Source: Marinobacter arenosus
Lineage (GTDB): Bacteria; Pseudomonadota; Gammaproteobacteria; Pseudomonadales; Oleiphilaceae
NCBI RefSeq assembly: GCF_019264345.1
Contig: NZ_JAHVAO010000001.1
Coordinates: forward strand, 2,356,001-2,420,000
Reading direction: 5' to 3'
DNA: 64,000 nt
Under the pieces are notes generated by a model, which worked only from the letters and a program-made list of their open reading frames with translations, did no database searches and was not told where the DNA came from. Shown piece by piece: positions 28,194 to 37,125 of the stretch. Position numbers and translations under genes: made by a program. The first letter of the stretch is position 1. Every line of letters starts with the position of its first letter.

Positions 28194-28418
28194 CTAGTCA
28201 GTGGCCGGGCCACAGCATCCAACGCCTTGTTGTACGGGTGGGCAGACAACACTGCCGTACGAACAAAACACACAGCAGTCACCGTCCTTTGGCCTCAACA
28301 ATGCCTGGCAGGCCTCACACTCGTAAAAGTACTGGCACGCATTGGTCGGCATGGTTTCCATTTTTTGATGGCCACACTCGGGACAGGTGATGGTGGATTC
28401 CAGAATAACCTCTGCCAT
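28194..28418 (-). CDS. GDCCVxC-motif small Cys-rich protein
   Basis: A 74-aa protein with a zinc-ribbon pair CPECGH (residues 12-17), CEACQ, and the family signature GDCCVFCSYGSVVCPP. Known members are named GDCCVxC domain (seleno)proteins because some carry selenocysteine at a Cys position; here all are Cys codons. The usual C-terminus is close to the PP-V/I-Q position. This copy runs 11 residues further (QGVGCCGPATD), giving two extra Cys. Probable role in redox or metal handling, unproven. Confidence 0.75.
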   Translation of the reverse strand: MAEVILESTITCPECGHQKMETMPTNACQYFYECEACQALLRPKDGDCCVFCSYGSVVCPPVQQGVGCCGPATD

Positions 28419-28617
28419 GGCTGCCTCCCAGTTTCCGGTCGTCGACGCGTGGATGCCTTCACTGAAATGCTAGCACGGTTTCCACAACCCGGACTGAGAC
28501 CGGGGAAGATCTGTCAATCAATTGGCGACGTGTCGCCATAATACTGGGACCCAGTCGGCCTTTCAGCACAGTGCCGCTGGTATACTCAGAGCAAACCTAA
28601 CAACTGAAGCAAAGGAT

Positions 28618-29310
28618 ATGCTGTTTGTTATTGCTCCCATCCTGATTCTGCTACTTGTTTTCGGGCCCCACCTCTGGATTCGCCATGTCATGAAAAAACA
28701 TGGTGCGCCGGATTCGGCTATGCCGGGCACGGGCGGCGAGCTGGCCCAGCACCTCATTAACCGGTTTGAGCTCTCCGACGTCATCGTGGAGCCGACCGAT
28801 GAAGGCGATCACTACGCCCCCTCGGACAAAGCCGTACGCCTGTCCCGCGACGTGTTTGATGGCCGTTCCGTGACGGCAGTCGCTGTGGCCGCCCATGAGG
28901 TGGGCCATGCCATTCAATACCATCGCCAGGAAGCCATCACGGGATTGCGCCACCGGTACTCGCCGGTTGCCATCATGATCCAGAAAGTGGCAGTCGGTTT
29001 CCTGATTGCCATCCCCCTGGTCGTTGCCCTCTTCAAGGTGCCGCACGTGGCACTGCTTACGGCCCTGATCGGCGTGGTTGCCATGGTGGCGTCGGTGTTG
29101 GTCCAGTTCATCATTCTGCCGATGGAATGGGACGCCAGCTTCAACAAAGCCATGCCGATTCTGGTGAAGGGCGGATATCTCCAGAACCATCAGTTTGATG
29201 CGGCTAACAGCGTACTGAAGGCAGCGGCCTTCACCTATGTGGCCGCTGCGCTGCTGGACATCCTGCGGCTTGGCCGCTGGCTCATGATTCTCAGAAGCGC
29301 CATTCGCTGA
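28618..29310 (+). CDS. Zinc metallopeptidase, YugP/DUF2268-like membrane protease
   Basis: A 230-aa integral membrane protein. The first helix (FVIAPILILLLVFGPHLWI) is followed by a cytosolic domain with the metalloprotease motif AAHEVGHAIQYH (H93, E94, H97), then two or three further helices and the segment PMEWDASFNKAMPIL typical of YugP. The start at 28618 puts the ATG right before the first helix with AAAGG upstream; the frame remains open to 28522 but that stretch looks non-coding. Confidence 0.88.
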   Translation: MLFVIAPILILLLVFGPHLWIRHVMKKHGAPDSAMPGTGGELAQHLINRFELSDVIVEPTDEGDHYAPSDKAVRLSRDVFDGRSVTAVAVAAHEVGHAIQYHRQEAITGLRHRYSPVAIMIQKVAVGFLIAIPLVVALFKVPHVALLTALIGVVAMVASVLVQFIILPMEWDASFNKAMPILVKGGYLQNHQFDAANSVLKAAAFTYVAAALLDILRLGRWLMILRSAIR

Positions 29311-29392
29311 AGGCGCCTAACCCGCGGGCACACTGCCCCTCACCCCGCATTTTCTCTACCAGGGAAGATTCGCCAAACCACAGGGAAACACC

Positions 29393-30316
29393 ATGAAAAT
29401 CGTTGCATTAATGACCTCTGTTCTACTCCTCTCGTACAGCCCGCTCAGCCTGGCCAATGAGACCGCCGATGCGCAAACACCGACCGAAGCCGAGATAACG
29501 GCGCAGGAGCAGGAGTACCGGCAGTGGGCCCAGGAATTCGTCGACAGCCTGAACTACCAGCAGGGCGAGATCAGCCTTCCTAATGGCGTGGCCACGCTGA
29601 ATGTTCCTGAAAGTTTCTACTACCTGTCACCGGAAGATACCCAACGGGTTCTGGTTGAGGCCTGGGGCAACCCCCCCGGTGGCCAAACCCTTGGCATGCT
29701 GTTTCCGTCGGACGTCACACCGCTGGATGACGCCTCCTGGGGCGTGACCATCGAATATGAAGAAGACGGGTATGTGTCCGACGAAAACGCGAGCGAGATC
29801 GACTACGCCGATCTGCTTGAGCAGATGCAGGAAGACACCCGCGAGGTAAACCCGGAGCGTGTGGAAGCCGGCTACCAGCCCATCGAACTGGTTGGCTGGG
29901 CGGCCACCCCGCATTACAACGAGGCCTCGCACAAGCTGTACTGGGCGCAGGAACTCCAATTTGGCGATGACCCCTACCACACCCTGAACTACAACATCCG
30001 GGTATTGGGCCGCCAGGGGGTTCTGGTTCTGAACTTCATTGCCGGTATGCACCAGTTGCCGGAGATCGAAGCCAACCTGGACACGGTGTTGGACATGGCG
30101 CAGTTCGATGACGGGCACCGTTACAGCGACTTTGATCCGGAGGTGGATACCGTCGCAGCCTACGGCCTGGGCGCCCTGGTGGCGGGTAAGGCGGCGGCCA
30201 AAGCCGGCTTTTTCGCGGCGGCGCTGCTCTTTCTCAAGAAATTCGGCGTGATCATTCTTGCGGGCCTCGCGGCGATTGGCGGCAAGCTGTGGAAGAGCCG
30301 GAAATCCGACACGTAA
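29393..30316 (+). CDS. DUF2167 domain protein
   Basis: A 307-aa exported/membrane protein. The signal peptide ends SLA-NET. The DUF2167 body covers about 40-250: a conserved start GEISLPNGVATLNVPESFYYL, the block WGNPPGGQTLGMLFP, then GVTIEYEEDGYVSDENA. A C-terminal Ala/Gly-rich membrane helix pair (AAKAGFFAAALLFLKKFGVIILAGLAAIGG) ends in a basic tail. It matches the length and order of the family. The role is unknown; such proteins are often envelope-stress associated. Confidence 0.85.
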   Translation: MKIVALMTSVLLLSYSPLSLANETADAQTPTEAEITAQEQEYRQWAQEFVDSLNYQQGEISLPNGVATLNVPESFYYLSPEDTQRVLVEAWGNPPGGQTLGMLFPSDVTPLDDASWGVTIEYEEDGYVSDENASEIDYADLLEQMQEDTREVNPERVEAGYQPIELVGWAATPHYNEASHKLYWAQELQFGDDPYHTLNYNIRVLGRQGVLVLNFIAGMHQLPEIEANLDTVLDMAQFDDGHRYSDFDPEVDTVAAYGLGALVAGKAAAKAGFFAAALLFLKKFGVIILAGLAAIGGKLWKSRKSDT

Positions 30317-30411
30317 AAGGGCGGCCGGGCACCTCGTTTCTCAGGGGTTTTGCCTGCCAGGCACACTGCGTTAGGCTGTTCATACATTGACCTGACAGGT
30401 GAGTCTGACTT

Positions 30412-31455
30412 ATGGGACAGGTGCCCCCGCTCGACCCCGACCGCGTCGCCCTGATCGAGGCTGAAGGTTTAACACTGAAACCGTTGGAACCGCTGGGCGT
30501 TGAGATCTATGGCGCGGATGTTCGTTCCGAACTTCCCAGGGCCGTTGTCGAGGCGCTGGCAGTGGAAATGGCCAACCGGGGCTTCATCGTGTTCAAGCAT
30601 CAGACCGACCTCTCTCCCGATGAACTGATCAACGCCAGCAAATGGTGGGGCGCTCACGAGATCCACTCCACCCACGGGGTCCATCCCGCCACGCCCGGCC
30701 AAAACCGTCACATCTTCCGCTGTTCCAACGACAGCCGCTACGGGATCCTGGGCGTCGGCCCCCAGTGGCACAACGATGGCAGTTTCGAAGCCGCGACCTT
30801 CTCGCATTCCGCGTATTACATGGCCAGAGCACCGGAGCGCGGGGGCGGTACCCACTTCGCGCATCAGGGCGCGGCCTTTGACACTCTGCCGGAGGAGAAA
30901 CAGGCGTTCTGGCAACGCCTTGTATCGGTTAATTCGGCGTCGAGTGTGACCCATCCCGTGGTCCATACGCACCCCGTCTCCGGACGAAAAAGCGTCTGGC
31001 TTCACCTGGGCATGACCGGGGCCGTGCTTGAACGGTTGCCGGAAGAGGGACTCTCGATTGAGGAACTGCAGAGGGAACCGGCAACCGCGGACAAATTTCG
31101 GTTGCTGAACGACGCCGAAATGAAGGAGCTGTTCAACGACTACAACGATCTGATGAACGACTCCTTCGAGCGGGGTTACGGGATACGTTACCACTACGAC
31201 CATGGTGATCTGCTCTACATCGACAACTGGGCCGTCGCCCACCGGGCTTCGCCCGAAGCCCATATGCCCGCCCAGGAGCAGGGGTTGAGAATCATGGATC
31301 GAGTCACGATCAAATCCGAACGGGAGTTATCACCTCACTTCGGCCTGCCGACCTACATCAACCTGTCCGGACCTCATCCCTTCAACAAGGATGGTGTTTG
31401 GCAGGCCGGTGGTGTGGGCTTCCGGTGGAAGGACGATATCCGCCTGCAGAACTGA
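30412..31455 (+). CDS. TauD/TfdA-family Fe(II)/2-oxoglutarate dioxygenase
   Basis: A 347-aa cytosolic dioxygenase. The metal site is H-x-D in PQWHNDGSFEAATF (near residue 120), with a distal His in NWAVAHRASPEA (near 280). LPRAVVEALAVEMANRGFIVFKHQ is the usual opening block. Family members hydroxylate taurine, alkyl sulfates, 2,4-D, clavaminate or amino acids with decarboxylation of 2-oxoglutarate. The substrate is not predictable. It stands alone, with a convergent NTF2-like gene after it. Confidence 0.88.
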   Translation: MGQVPPLDPDRVALIEAEGLTLKPLEPLGVEIYGADVRSELPRAVVEALAVEMANRGFIVFKHQTDLSPDELINASKWWGAHEIHSTHGVHPATPGQNRHIFRCSNDSRYGILGVGPQWHNDGSFEAATFSHSAYYMARAPERGGGTHFAHQGAAFDTLPEEKQAFWQRLVSVNSASSVTHPVVHTHPVSGRKSVWLHLGMTGAVLERLPEEGLSIEELQREPATADKFRLLNDAEMKELFNDYNDLMNDSFERGYGIRYHYDHGDLLYIDNWAVAHRASPEAHMPAQEQGLRIMDRVTIKSERELSPHFGLPTYINLSGPHPFNKDGVWQAGGVGFRWKDDIRLQN

Positions 31456-31494
31456 TCCACGACAGCAAGGAGACGCCGGTTAATGGACTGGGCA

Positions 31495-31854
31495 TCAAAA
31501 GGCCTCTTTCCATTGTTCCGTATCGATGAACCACCGCTCTTCGTAGATCTTATCGCCGCGGAACTTGAACAGCACCGCGAGCTGAGAGGCGTGCACCTTG
31601 TCAGACTTCCACTCGACAATTGAAACGACTTCACCCTCTCCTTCAATTTGCCGAAGACCGGTCACCTCGAACCCCGGCGGCAGGATTTGCCCCAACCCCT
31701 CAAGCGCCGCCCGAAACGCTCGTTTTCCCTGAAGCACATTCGACTGGCCGGGCATGATGAATGCCATATCATCCACGTAGTCAGCGACCAACGAGTCCAG
31801 GTTTCCAGCGACTACCGCATCCCATCCTCTTTGCACAATGTCCGATAGCTTCAT
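31495..31854 (-). CDS. SnoaL/ketosteroid-isomerase-like (NTF2 fold) protein
   Basis: A 119-aa cytosolic protein of the NTF2-like fold: an N-terminal helix pair (IVQRGWDAVVAGNLDSLVADYVDDMAFIMPG), then curved sheet strands ending in KIYEERWFIDTEQWK. It may be a small-molecule isomerase, hydrolase or polyketide-type enzyme; catalytic residues cannot be assigned with confidence. Convergent with the TauD-type gene. Confidence 0.8.
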   Translation of the reverse strand: MKLSDIVQRGWDAVVAGNLDSLVADYVDDMAFIMPGQSNVLQGKRAFRAALEGLGQILPPGFEVTGLRQIEGEGEVVSIVEWKSDKVHASQLAVLFKFRGDKIYEERWFIDTEQWKEAF

Positions 31855-32241
31855 GTTCCTGCCCTCCCCTAAGAGACAAGCACAACAGTTAACGGCTCTG
31901 CCTATGCGTTAACTATAGCAACAGTCGCCGGTCGGCGACGGCCCACCCAATGACCGAGGGATCGGCACGGCCACATGCAACTGAGGGTTTGGGGAGTTCA
32001 CCGGCGCATCGAGCCATGCCAGGGTGTCGGGCTCACCGGCTGTGTAGCCCCAATCGAGAACCTGTAGCATTCCACGACTAGAAGCTTGATTCCCGAACCC
32101 GCCGAGGCTTAACTTAAACCATCCTGGCTTTTTCTCTGCGAGGAGCCGAATCAGTTTCCGGACTGTCGAACGCGGATTACAGGGGCTTTGAAAAGGAGTG
32201 AAGCTGTACTGATTGCTTGAATCCAGGAACGGAGGAAAGTT
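31855..32241. other. Intergenic region with two inverted repeats
   Basis: About 390 bp with no convincing gene. A leftward open frame at 31909-32382 overlaps the DUF3135 gene and has protein-poor composition. Two inverted repeats stand out: AGTTAACG / CGTTAACT (31887-31914, 12-nt gap), about 33 bp upstream of the NTF2-like start, and GTCGCCG-GT-CGGCGAC (31924-31939). The first could be an operator. Confidence 0.5.
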
Positions 32242-32574
32242 ATGGACCTGCCCACGTTCGATGAGCTTAAGGACCTGGCTCAACGTGATCCGGAAGCCTT
32301 TGAGACACTGCGGGCGGAACTGATCGAAGAGTGTATTCGCCACAGTTCCCAGCGCATTCAACGCAGACTGAGGGGCCTTCAATTCGTGATCGAAGCCCGG
32401 CGCCGGGTAGCCGGTAGTCCGATGAAGGCCTTATTGGATATACAGTCGATGATGTACGACTCGTTGCTCAGCCTGCGACAAGCCTTGCTGGATCAGCAGC
32501 GCCCCTGTGCGCCAACGGCGACGACAAACGCTCGAGTCCTGCGATTTCAACCGCCACTGTCGTCCGCGGATTAA
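32242..32574 (+). CDS. DUF3135 protein
   Basis: A 110-aa cytosolic protein of DUF3135, with the family opening LPTFDELKDLAQRDPEAFETLRAELIEE. The middle block RRLRGLQFVIEARRRVAGSPMKALLDIQSMMYDSLLSLRQAL is all helical. The role is unknown. GAGGAAAG before the ATG supports this start. The C-terminal 20 residues are low complexity. Confidence 0.82.
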   Translation: MDLPTFDELKDLAQRDPEAFETLRAELIEECIRHSSQRIQRRLRGLQFVIEARRRVAGSPMKALLDIQSMMYDSLLSLRQALLDQQRPCAPTATTNARVLRFQPPLSSAD

Positions 32575-32627
32575 GGCTTTGAGGCCCGGTTAACGAGGCC
32601 TCGAAGTCTGCCGTCCTTTGCGGTTCC

Positions 32628-33551
32628 CTACGAGTGCGCCAGCGCGTAGTCGATCGCCGCACACACCGCAGCAGCCTGCGCGTCATTGCATTGCCCGGGA
32701 GTCACACGGGGGCTATCAGGATAGACCTCGGTGGTGGTCGTGTAGGGGGCGCTGGTCATACCGGCGCACAGGCCCAACTGCTTGAGCGGATACTGGATGA
32801 CGCCGCGGGCGACCACCGGAGATCCGAAAATCTCGCCGCCGTCGTCCGCCGGGGCGATATGAGTCACCTGCTCCACCGCCTCGATCAGTGCCCGCTGGAA
32901 TTCCGGCTGCGGGTTCTCGGTGTCACCAACCAGGTAAAAGCCGTCGGGAATCCCGCCCGGCTCGAATGGCTTGCCGTCCCGGGCCGCCAGGGCGGGGCGA
33001 AACTCGGATTCGTCGGTATCGGTGGTCTCGTGCAGATCGATATGCAGCAGTACGCGATCACGCACCGGCGTCACCAAACGGATGAGTGCCGCCGACTCCT
33101 CAGCCGAACTGCCGTCGCGGAACGAGCGGTTCGGGTCAATCGCGTTCGCGTTCCAGCGATGGATGCGCTCGTACGCCCAGGGGCTGACACAGGGCGCGAC
33201 CAGCAGGTTAATGCGGCCCGCGTAATCCGCCGCATGCTGATCGACGAACTGCAGCGCGCCGTGCACACCGCTGGTTTCATAGCCGTGTACCCCGCCCGTT
33301 ACCAGCACCACCGGCAAGTCATCCTTCCAGTCGCGGCTCCGGATGGCCATCAGTGGATAACTGTCTGGGCCGTACTCCAGACGACCATACTCCTGTACCT
33401 CGAAGCGCGAGCGCAGGCGCTCGACCACACTCAACACCTCAGCCTCGTAGCTGCGTTGACGAGTCTGTCGTGACAACCACTCGGCGCGTTCCGCGTCGCC
33501 CCAGGCAACCCCGGGCGTACCGATCGGGTAGGAAGCGGGAGCCATGTTCAT
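32628..33551 (-). CDS. M14-family metallocarboxypeptidase
   Basis: A 307-aa cytosolic zinc peptidase of M14. GGVHGYETSGVHG gives the HxxE zinc pair (near residue 89), NANAIDPNRSFRDG the substrate-binding Asn/Arg, and LLHIDLHETTDTDESEF the third zinc ligand His. A Glu in TTTTEVYPDSP near the C-terminus is the likely base. It may trim peptides or deacylate amino acids (the succinylglutamate desuccinylase-like branch also shares these blocks). GGAGAAG precedes the ATG at 33551. Confidence 0.85.
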   Translation of the reverse strand: MNMAPASYPIGTPGVAWGDAERAEWLSRQTRQRSYEAEVLSVVERLRSRFEVQEYGRLEYGPDSYPLMAIRSRDWKDDLPVVLVTGGVHGYETSGVHGALQFVDQHAADYAGRINLLVAPCVSPWAYERIHRWNANAIDPNRSFRDGSSAEESAALIRLVTPVRDRVLLHIDLHETTDTDESEFRPALAARDGKPFEPGGIPDGFYLVGDTENPQPEFQRALIEAVEQVTHIAPADDGGEIFGSPVVARGVIQYPLKQLGLCAGMTSAPYTTTTEVYPDSPRVTPGQCNDAQAAAVCAAIDYALAHS

Positions 33552-33694
33552 ATCGCATCTTCTCCAGTGCTGGCCAATTCAGGGAGGCATTCTAGCAGCC
33601 GCAGCCCAACAACCGAGGATTTTCACGACGCGATAAAGCCCTGGCACTGCGAAGCAACGGAATCACTGAGGTGTCGTGGCAGGCGAAACTCCCT

Positions 33695-35278
33695 CTACAG
33701 GAGATCGGCACGCTGGAGCAGGCCAATTTCGTCTGTGCTCGCAAAGCGGGCAATATCTTTGATGGACAACCCTGGCCGAATGCGCCGGGCATCCCCAAGT
33801 GCCAAGGCGGCCGCCGCCTGATTGCCCGCGACAATCTGGGCAATTGCCAGAACCACCCGAGGCAGAAAAATCTTGTCATCACAGCGGCACGCAGCCGCCG
33901 CGGTGGCAATGGCCTCATCAAGCCTTCCGTAATTGATCATGCCGCGCGCCAGCAAAGCGCCCCAGGCCGCCAGACGGTTATCTCGGGGACTGATTCGAAT
34001 GCCGTGGAGCATATAGTCGATCCCACCTTCCTCGCCCGTTTGTAGCAAAGCAGCGCCCAGGGCTGCCAGGGCCTGGGCATTACTCGGGTCGATCTCGACC
34101 GCTCTGCGAAGCATGTCGATACCACGCTGGTAGTCACCCATGTCGGCAAACGCACAGCCCGCGTACCCCAACACATCGGAGTCCTGACTATCCAGTGCCA
34201 CCGCCGTTTCCGCGGCTTCGGTCGCCTCGCGCTTCCAGTCGCCTCCGTGGACCAGCCCCACCAGATGCCCTATGGCCAGAATCAGGGCGAGATACGCATG
34301 CGCAAACGCGAGCTCCGGATCCTGGGCAATCGCCTGGCGCAGCAAATCCGCCGCTTCGGTAAAACTCTCCTCACTCCAACCTTTCATTCCCAGCGTCGCG
34401 TGGGCCTGTCGGTACAGGGCCCAGGCTCCGAGATCCACAGTACGCCGCCTGCGCAACGTCTCAAGCTCGGCACGATTGAGTTCCGGCTCGATACAACCGA
34501 CGATCTCGCACACCAGCTCCTCCTGCAACTCGGCAAGTTGGTCAGCCGGGATCACCCTGCGTTCGGACCATAACAGTCGACCGCTGGCTATTTCCTGTAA
34601 CTGCAGCCCGACCCGAAGGTTCTCACCCCTGGCCCATACCGACCCTTCAATCACATAGTCGGCGCCCAGTTCTCGGCCGATCTCATCGATACTGATTTCC
34701 CGCAGGCGGTAATAGGCAGAGGTATTGCGCGACAGCACCATGAATCCCGGGATGCGGGCAAGCTGGATACCGATGTCCTCACCAAGCACATCGGCAATCC
34801 AGGCAACCTCGTCACTGCCCTGACTGTGTGAAAACGGCAGCACTGCCAATACCGGACGATCGTGGCTCTGGCCCTTGAACTGTGGGAACAGACACGCGGA
34901 GCCCAGGGCTTCGCTGCCGGCGAGGGCATTGTCACGCAAAAGCGCTTCGCGTTCCGAAAGCGGGGGCGGCGATTCCTGGGTCTGCGCCACGAACCGATAA
35001 CCCCGACGATTGTAGGTGGCAATACGTTGCTGCTCGCGGCCGTTATCCCCCAGGGCCTGCCTGACCGCCTTTATGCGACTGCTCAACGTGGACTCGGTGA
35101 CAATCTTCCCGGCCCATAGCTCATCCAGCAGCTCCTGCCGGCTGACAATACGGTCCCGGTGCCTCACCAGGTAGGCAAGCAAATCAAAGACCTGGGGCTC
35201 AAGCGACCGGAGTTCGCCGGCACAGCGAAGCTCAAACAGGTCGGTGTCCAGCTCGTAGTCGCCAAATGCTAGCCGCAT
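33695..35278 (-). CDS. Winged-helix / FlgO-like / TPR transcriptional regulator (CadC-like)
   Basis: A 527-aa cytosolic protein. Residues 1-100 form an OmpR/PhoB-type winged helix (LRSLEPQVFDLLAYLVRHRDRIVSRQELLDELW, then TLSSRIKAVRQALGDNG). A FlgO-like middle (LAVLPFSHSQGSDEVAWIADVLGEDI) is followed by TPR-type helical repeats (AVEIDPSNAQALAALGAALLQTG). No membrane helix is visible, unlike CadC. This architecture is common in gammaproteobacteria for signal-linked transcription factors. It is divergent from a small membrane protein, which may be its target. Confidence 0.85.
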   Translation of the reverse strand: MRLAFGDYELDTDLFELRCAGELRSLEPQVFDLLAYLVRHRDRIVSRQELLDELWAGKIVTESTLSSRIKAVRQALGDNGREQQRIATYNRRGYRFVAQTQESPPPLSEREALLRDNALAGSEALGSACLFPQFKGQSHDRPVLAVLPFSHSQGSDEVAWIADVLGEDIGIQLARIPGFMVLSRNTSAYYRLREISIDEIGRELGADYVIEGSVWARGENLRVGLQLQEIASGRLLWSERRVIPADQLAELQEELVCEIVGCIEPELNRAELETLRRRRTVDLGAWALYRQAHATLGMKGWSEESFTEAADLLRQAIAQDPELAFAHAYLALILAIGHLVGLVHGGDWKREATEAAETAVALDSQDSDVLGYAGCAFADMGDYQRGIDMLRRAVEIDPSNAQALAALGAALLQTGEEGGIDYMLHGIRISPRDNRLAAWGALLARGMINYGRLDEAIATAAAACRCDDKIFLPRVVLAIAQIVAGNQAAAALALGDARRIRPGLSIKDIARFASTDEIGLLQRADLL

Positions 35279-35434
35279 CGCGCGCTCTCCAGGCTCTGAT
35301 TATTCAATTGAAAGTAGCAAAAAACCTCCACAAAAGCTCCACAGAAGCTCCCGCTCATCCGCATGTAACGCGGTTCGGGCCTGTTTAAACTGGTTCTCAG
35401 ATTGAAGCGCGGACGAAGAAACAGGGGGCTCAGG

Positions 35435-35830
35435 GTGATTCGATACACACGACACATTGGCTGGATATTCACCAACCTGTTCCTGGCTGCTGGCCTGGTG
35501 TTTTGGCCCCCGGCACTGTACGCGGCCATTCTGGTCACTGTGGCTCACTGCCTGGTTTTTGTGGCGCGGTACGACGGGCCATCCAGTTTTCCGCTGCAGG
35601 TGCGCTTTGTTTACCTGGCGCTGTTGATCATCGGCCTCATGCCTTACTGCCAATGGATCAACTGGATTCAGCTGCTGGGAACCACTGCCCTGATCACGGT
35701 GGATTACTGCCCGCTCGCACGGCTGCTTTCGCTGGCAAGCTGGAATCGTGACAAGCCACTCAGTCTGGAACTGATCCGAACAACGTTTTTAACGCCGCCG
35801 GTATCCGGCAGCTTTCTAAAGGTGGTTTAA
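35435..35830 (+). CDS. Small integral membrane protein, hypothetical
   Basis: A 131-aa protein with about three or four hydrophobic helices (GWIFTNLFLAAGLVFWPPALYAAILVTVAHCLVFV, VYLALLIIGLMPYCQWI, IQLLGTTALITVDYC). No family is recognised. GTG at 35435 with AGGGGG upstream is preferred; a TTG at 35402 is also possible. It is divergent from the winged-helix/TPR regulator and 39 bp ahead of a tautomerase gene. It could be regulated by its neighbour. Confidence 0.55.
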   Translation: MIRYTRHIGWIFTNLFLAAGLVFWPPALYAAILVTVAHCLVFVARYDGPSSFPLQVRFVYLALLIIGLMPYCQWINWIQLLGTTALITVDYCPLARLLSLASWNRDKPLSLELIRTTFLTPPVSGSFLKVV

Positions 35831-35869
35831 CCATTCTGGTAACCACCCTCAACCCGAAGGAGACACACC

Positions 35870-36091
35870 ATGCCACTCGTTACAATCAACGTCATCGAAA
35901 ACGTATTCAGCAAGGAACAGAAGCGGGAAATGATCGAGAAGGTCACCGATGCCATGGTCGCCATTGAAGGCGAAGCCATGCGCGGCGTTACCTGGGTCGT
36001 CGTCAAGGATGTCAAGGAAGGCGAATGGGGCATCGGCGGCCAGCCGTTGGGTAGCAGCGACGTCAGAAAAATACAGGCCGGCGCTGCCTGA
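35870..36091 (+). CDS. Tautomerase-superfamily (4-oxalocrotonate tautomerase-like) protein
   Basis: A 73-aa protein with Pro directly after the initiator Met (the catalytic base once Met is removed) and the usual MPLVTINVIENVFSKEQKREMIEKVTDAM opening. GGAG before the ATG. It matches the compact tautomerase fold, but the natural substrate is unknown. It is the last clear backbone gene before the low-GC cassette region. Confidence 0.85.
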   Translation: MPLVTINVIENVFSKEQKREMIEKVTDAMVAIEGEAMRGVTWVVVKDVKEGEWGIGGQPLGSSDVRKIQAGAA

Positions 36092-36511
36092 GGCGTTTAT
36101 GTCGCCCTTCCAGGCGGAACTGGACTTCCCTTCTCCAGAGAAGGGAAGTCCAACACTGAAGCGGTGCAAGATCAGCGCTGCGTGGTCTCACCGCGCGGCG
36201 TCTTCACGGAACCATTTCCACCGCAAGGTTCGGCAGCGCAATACCTTGCAGGTGCGTTTCCCAAGACTCGCCGGACCGAACGGCTTGAGCCGTTGTGATG
36301 GTGCCAGTCGTCACAATCTCATTGGAAACCGATTTTTCGGCCTACGGGCACGGCGCCCTCCAACAAGCGCGAAATTTTTCGGAGTTTACGCAGCCCGAAG
36401 CTCAACCTGGCCACCTATTTAGAATTCGCGCGCTTGCGAGCTTTGCCAGCACATCAGTAGGGTTAGCACTTTTTCTGTGCCAGCTATGAAGCGAACCTTC
36501 CCGAGTTAGCT
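36092..36511. other. Gene-free stretch with long perfect inverted repeat
   Basis: About 420 bp with no protein-like frame. 36121-36152 is a perfect 15-bp inverted repeat with a 2-nt centre (TGGACTTCCCTTCTC and its complement); without a T-run it is an unusual terminator for the tautomerase or the left boundary of the foreign block. A second short repeat AACGGCT-TG-AGCCGTT is at 36279-36294. At 36400-36511 an attC-like pair of ends (GCTCAAC and GTTAGCT) flanks the lipoprotein gene stop, but the inner arms do not pair well. Confidence 0.5.
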
Positions 36512-37069
36512 TCAATCGCAAAGACCCACTGACCTCTCAATCTTGCTAACGTCCGTCGCCGCCCCGGCGATTGGGATGATGAGAAACCCAGTGCCTGCAA
36601 ACGAGACGGATTGACTGATACGACCTTGCCCTTGTGCGTCGAGACCTAAAACCGTTTTAGCTGTCCCGACGCCAATAAACACATTCCCGGGCTCATGGGC
36701 CCCAGACGCTACGTATTCACGGTTCAATTCGATACGGCCGTCTGTGAACTCAAAATCTCTCCCTGCCTCGAAGGTCGATGTTCTTAGCATCATTCCATTC
36801 GAGATTGCAGAAACGATTATTCGATGGTTGTCTTCTTGCTTGATGAAAACGGCTTCAGGCTTGCTTTCTGGCTCAAACACCTTCGGCCATACGATATCGC
36901 TCAGACAAGCCAACGCTGAGCCATCCGCGGTGTTGCTGCAGTTTCTGTAGCATCCCTCAAAAGCTGTTAGGTTGACCACTTCGACGAACCCCGAATCATT
37001 ACGAGGCACGGTTGACGACGCACAGCCGGCCAACGTTGCTATTGCCAGAAAGATAAATACGCGGTTCAT
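36512..37069 (-). CDS. Lipoprotein of unknown function
   Basis: A 185-aa protein with lipobox LAGC at residue 13-16 (MNRVFIFLAIATLAGCASS), so it is attached to the envelope by lipid. No family is recognised. An extended upstream start at 37129, overlapping the DJ-1 stop, would hide the signal peptide, so 37069 is preferred although its ribosome site is weak. Cys pairs CYRNC and the end LCD suggest disulfides. It has lower GC than the backbone and lies in the cassette cluster. Confidence 0.65.
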   Translation of the reverse strand: MNRVFIFLAIATLAGCASSTVPRNDSGFVEVVNLTAFEGCYRNCSNTADGSALACLSDIVWPKVFEPESKPEAVFIKQEDNHRIIVSAISNGMMLRTSTFEAGRDFEFTDGRIELNREYVASGAHEPGNVFIGVGTAKTVLGLDAQGQGRISQSVSFAGTGFLIIPIAGAATDVSKIERSVGLCD

Positions 37070-37125
37070 TGTGCGCTCATGCCGTGCGAAACGGCGGCTG
37101 AAAACCCTCAGCCTTACGCGGTTGG

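Noticed and set aside
31909..32382. Leftward open frame of 157 codons
   Set aside because: Overlaps the DUF3135 gene on the other strand; composition and lack of motifs or ribosome site make it non-coding.
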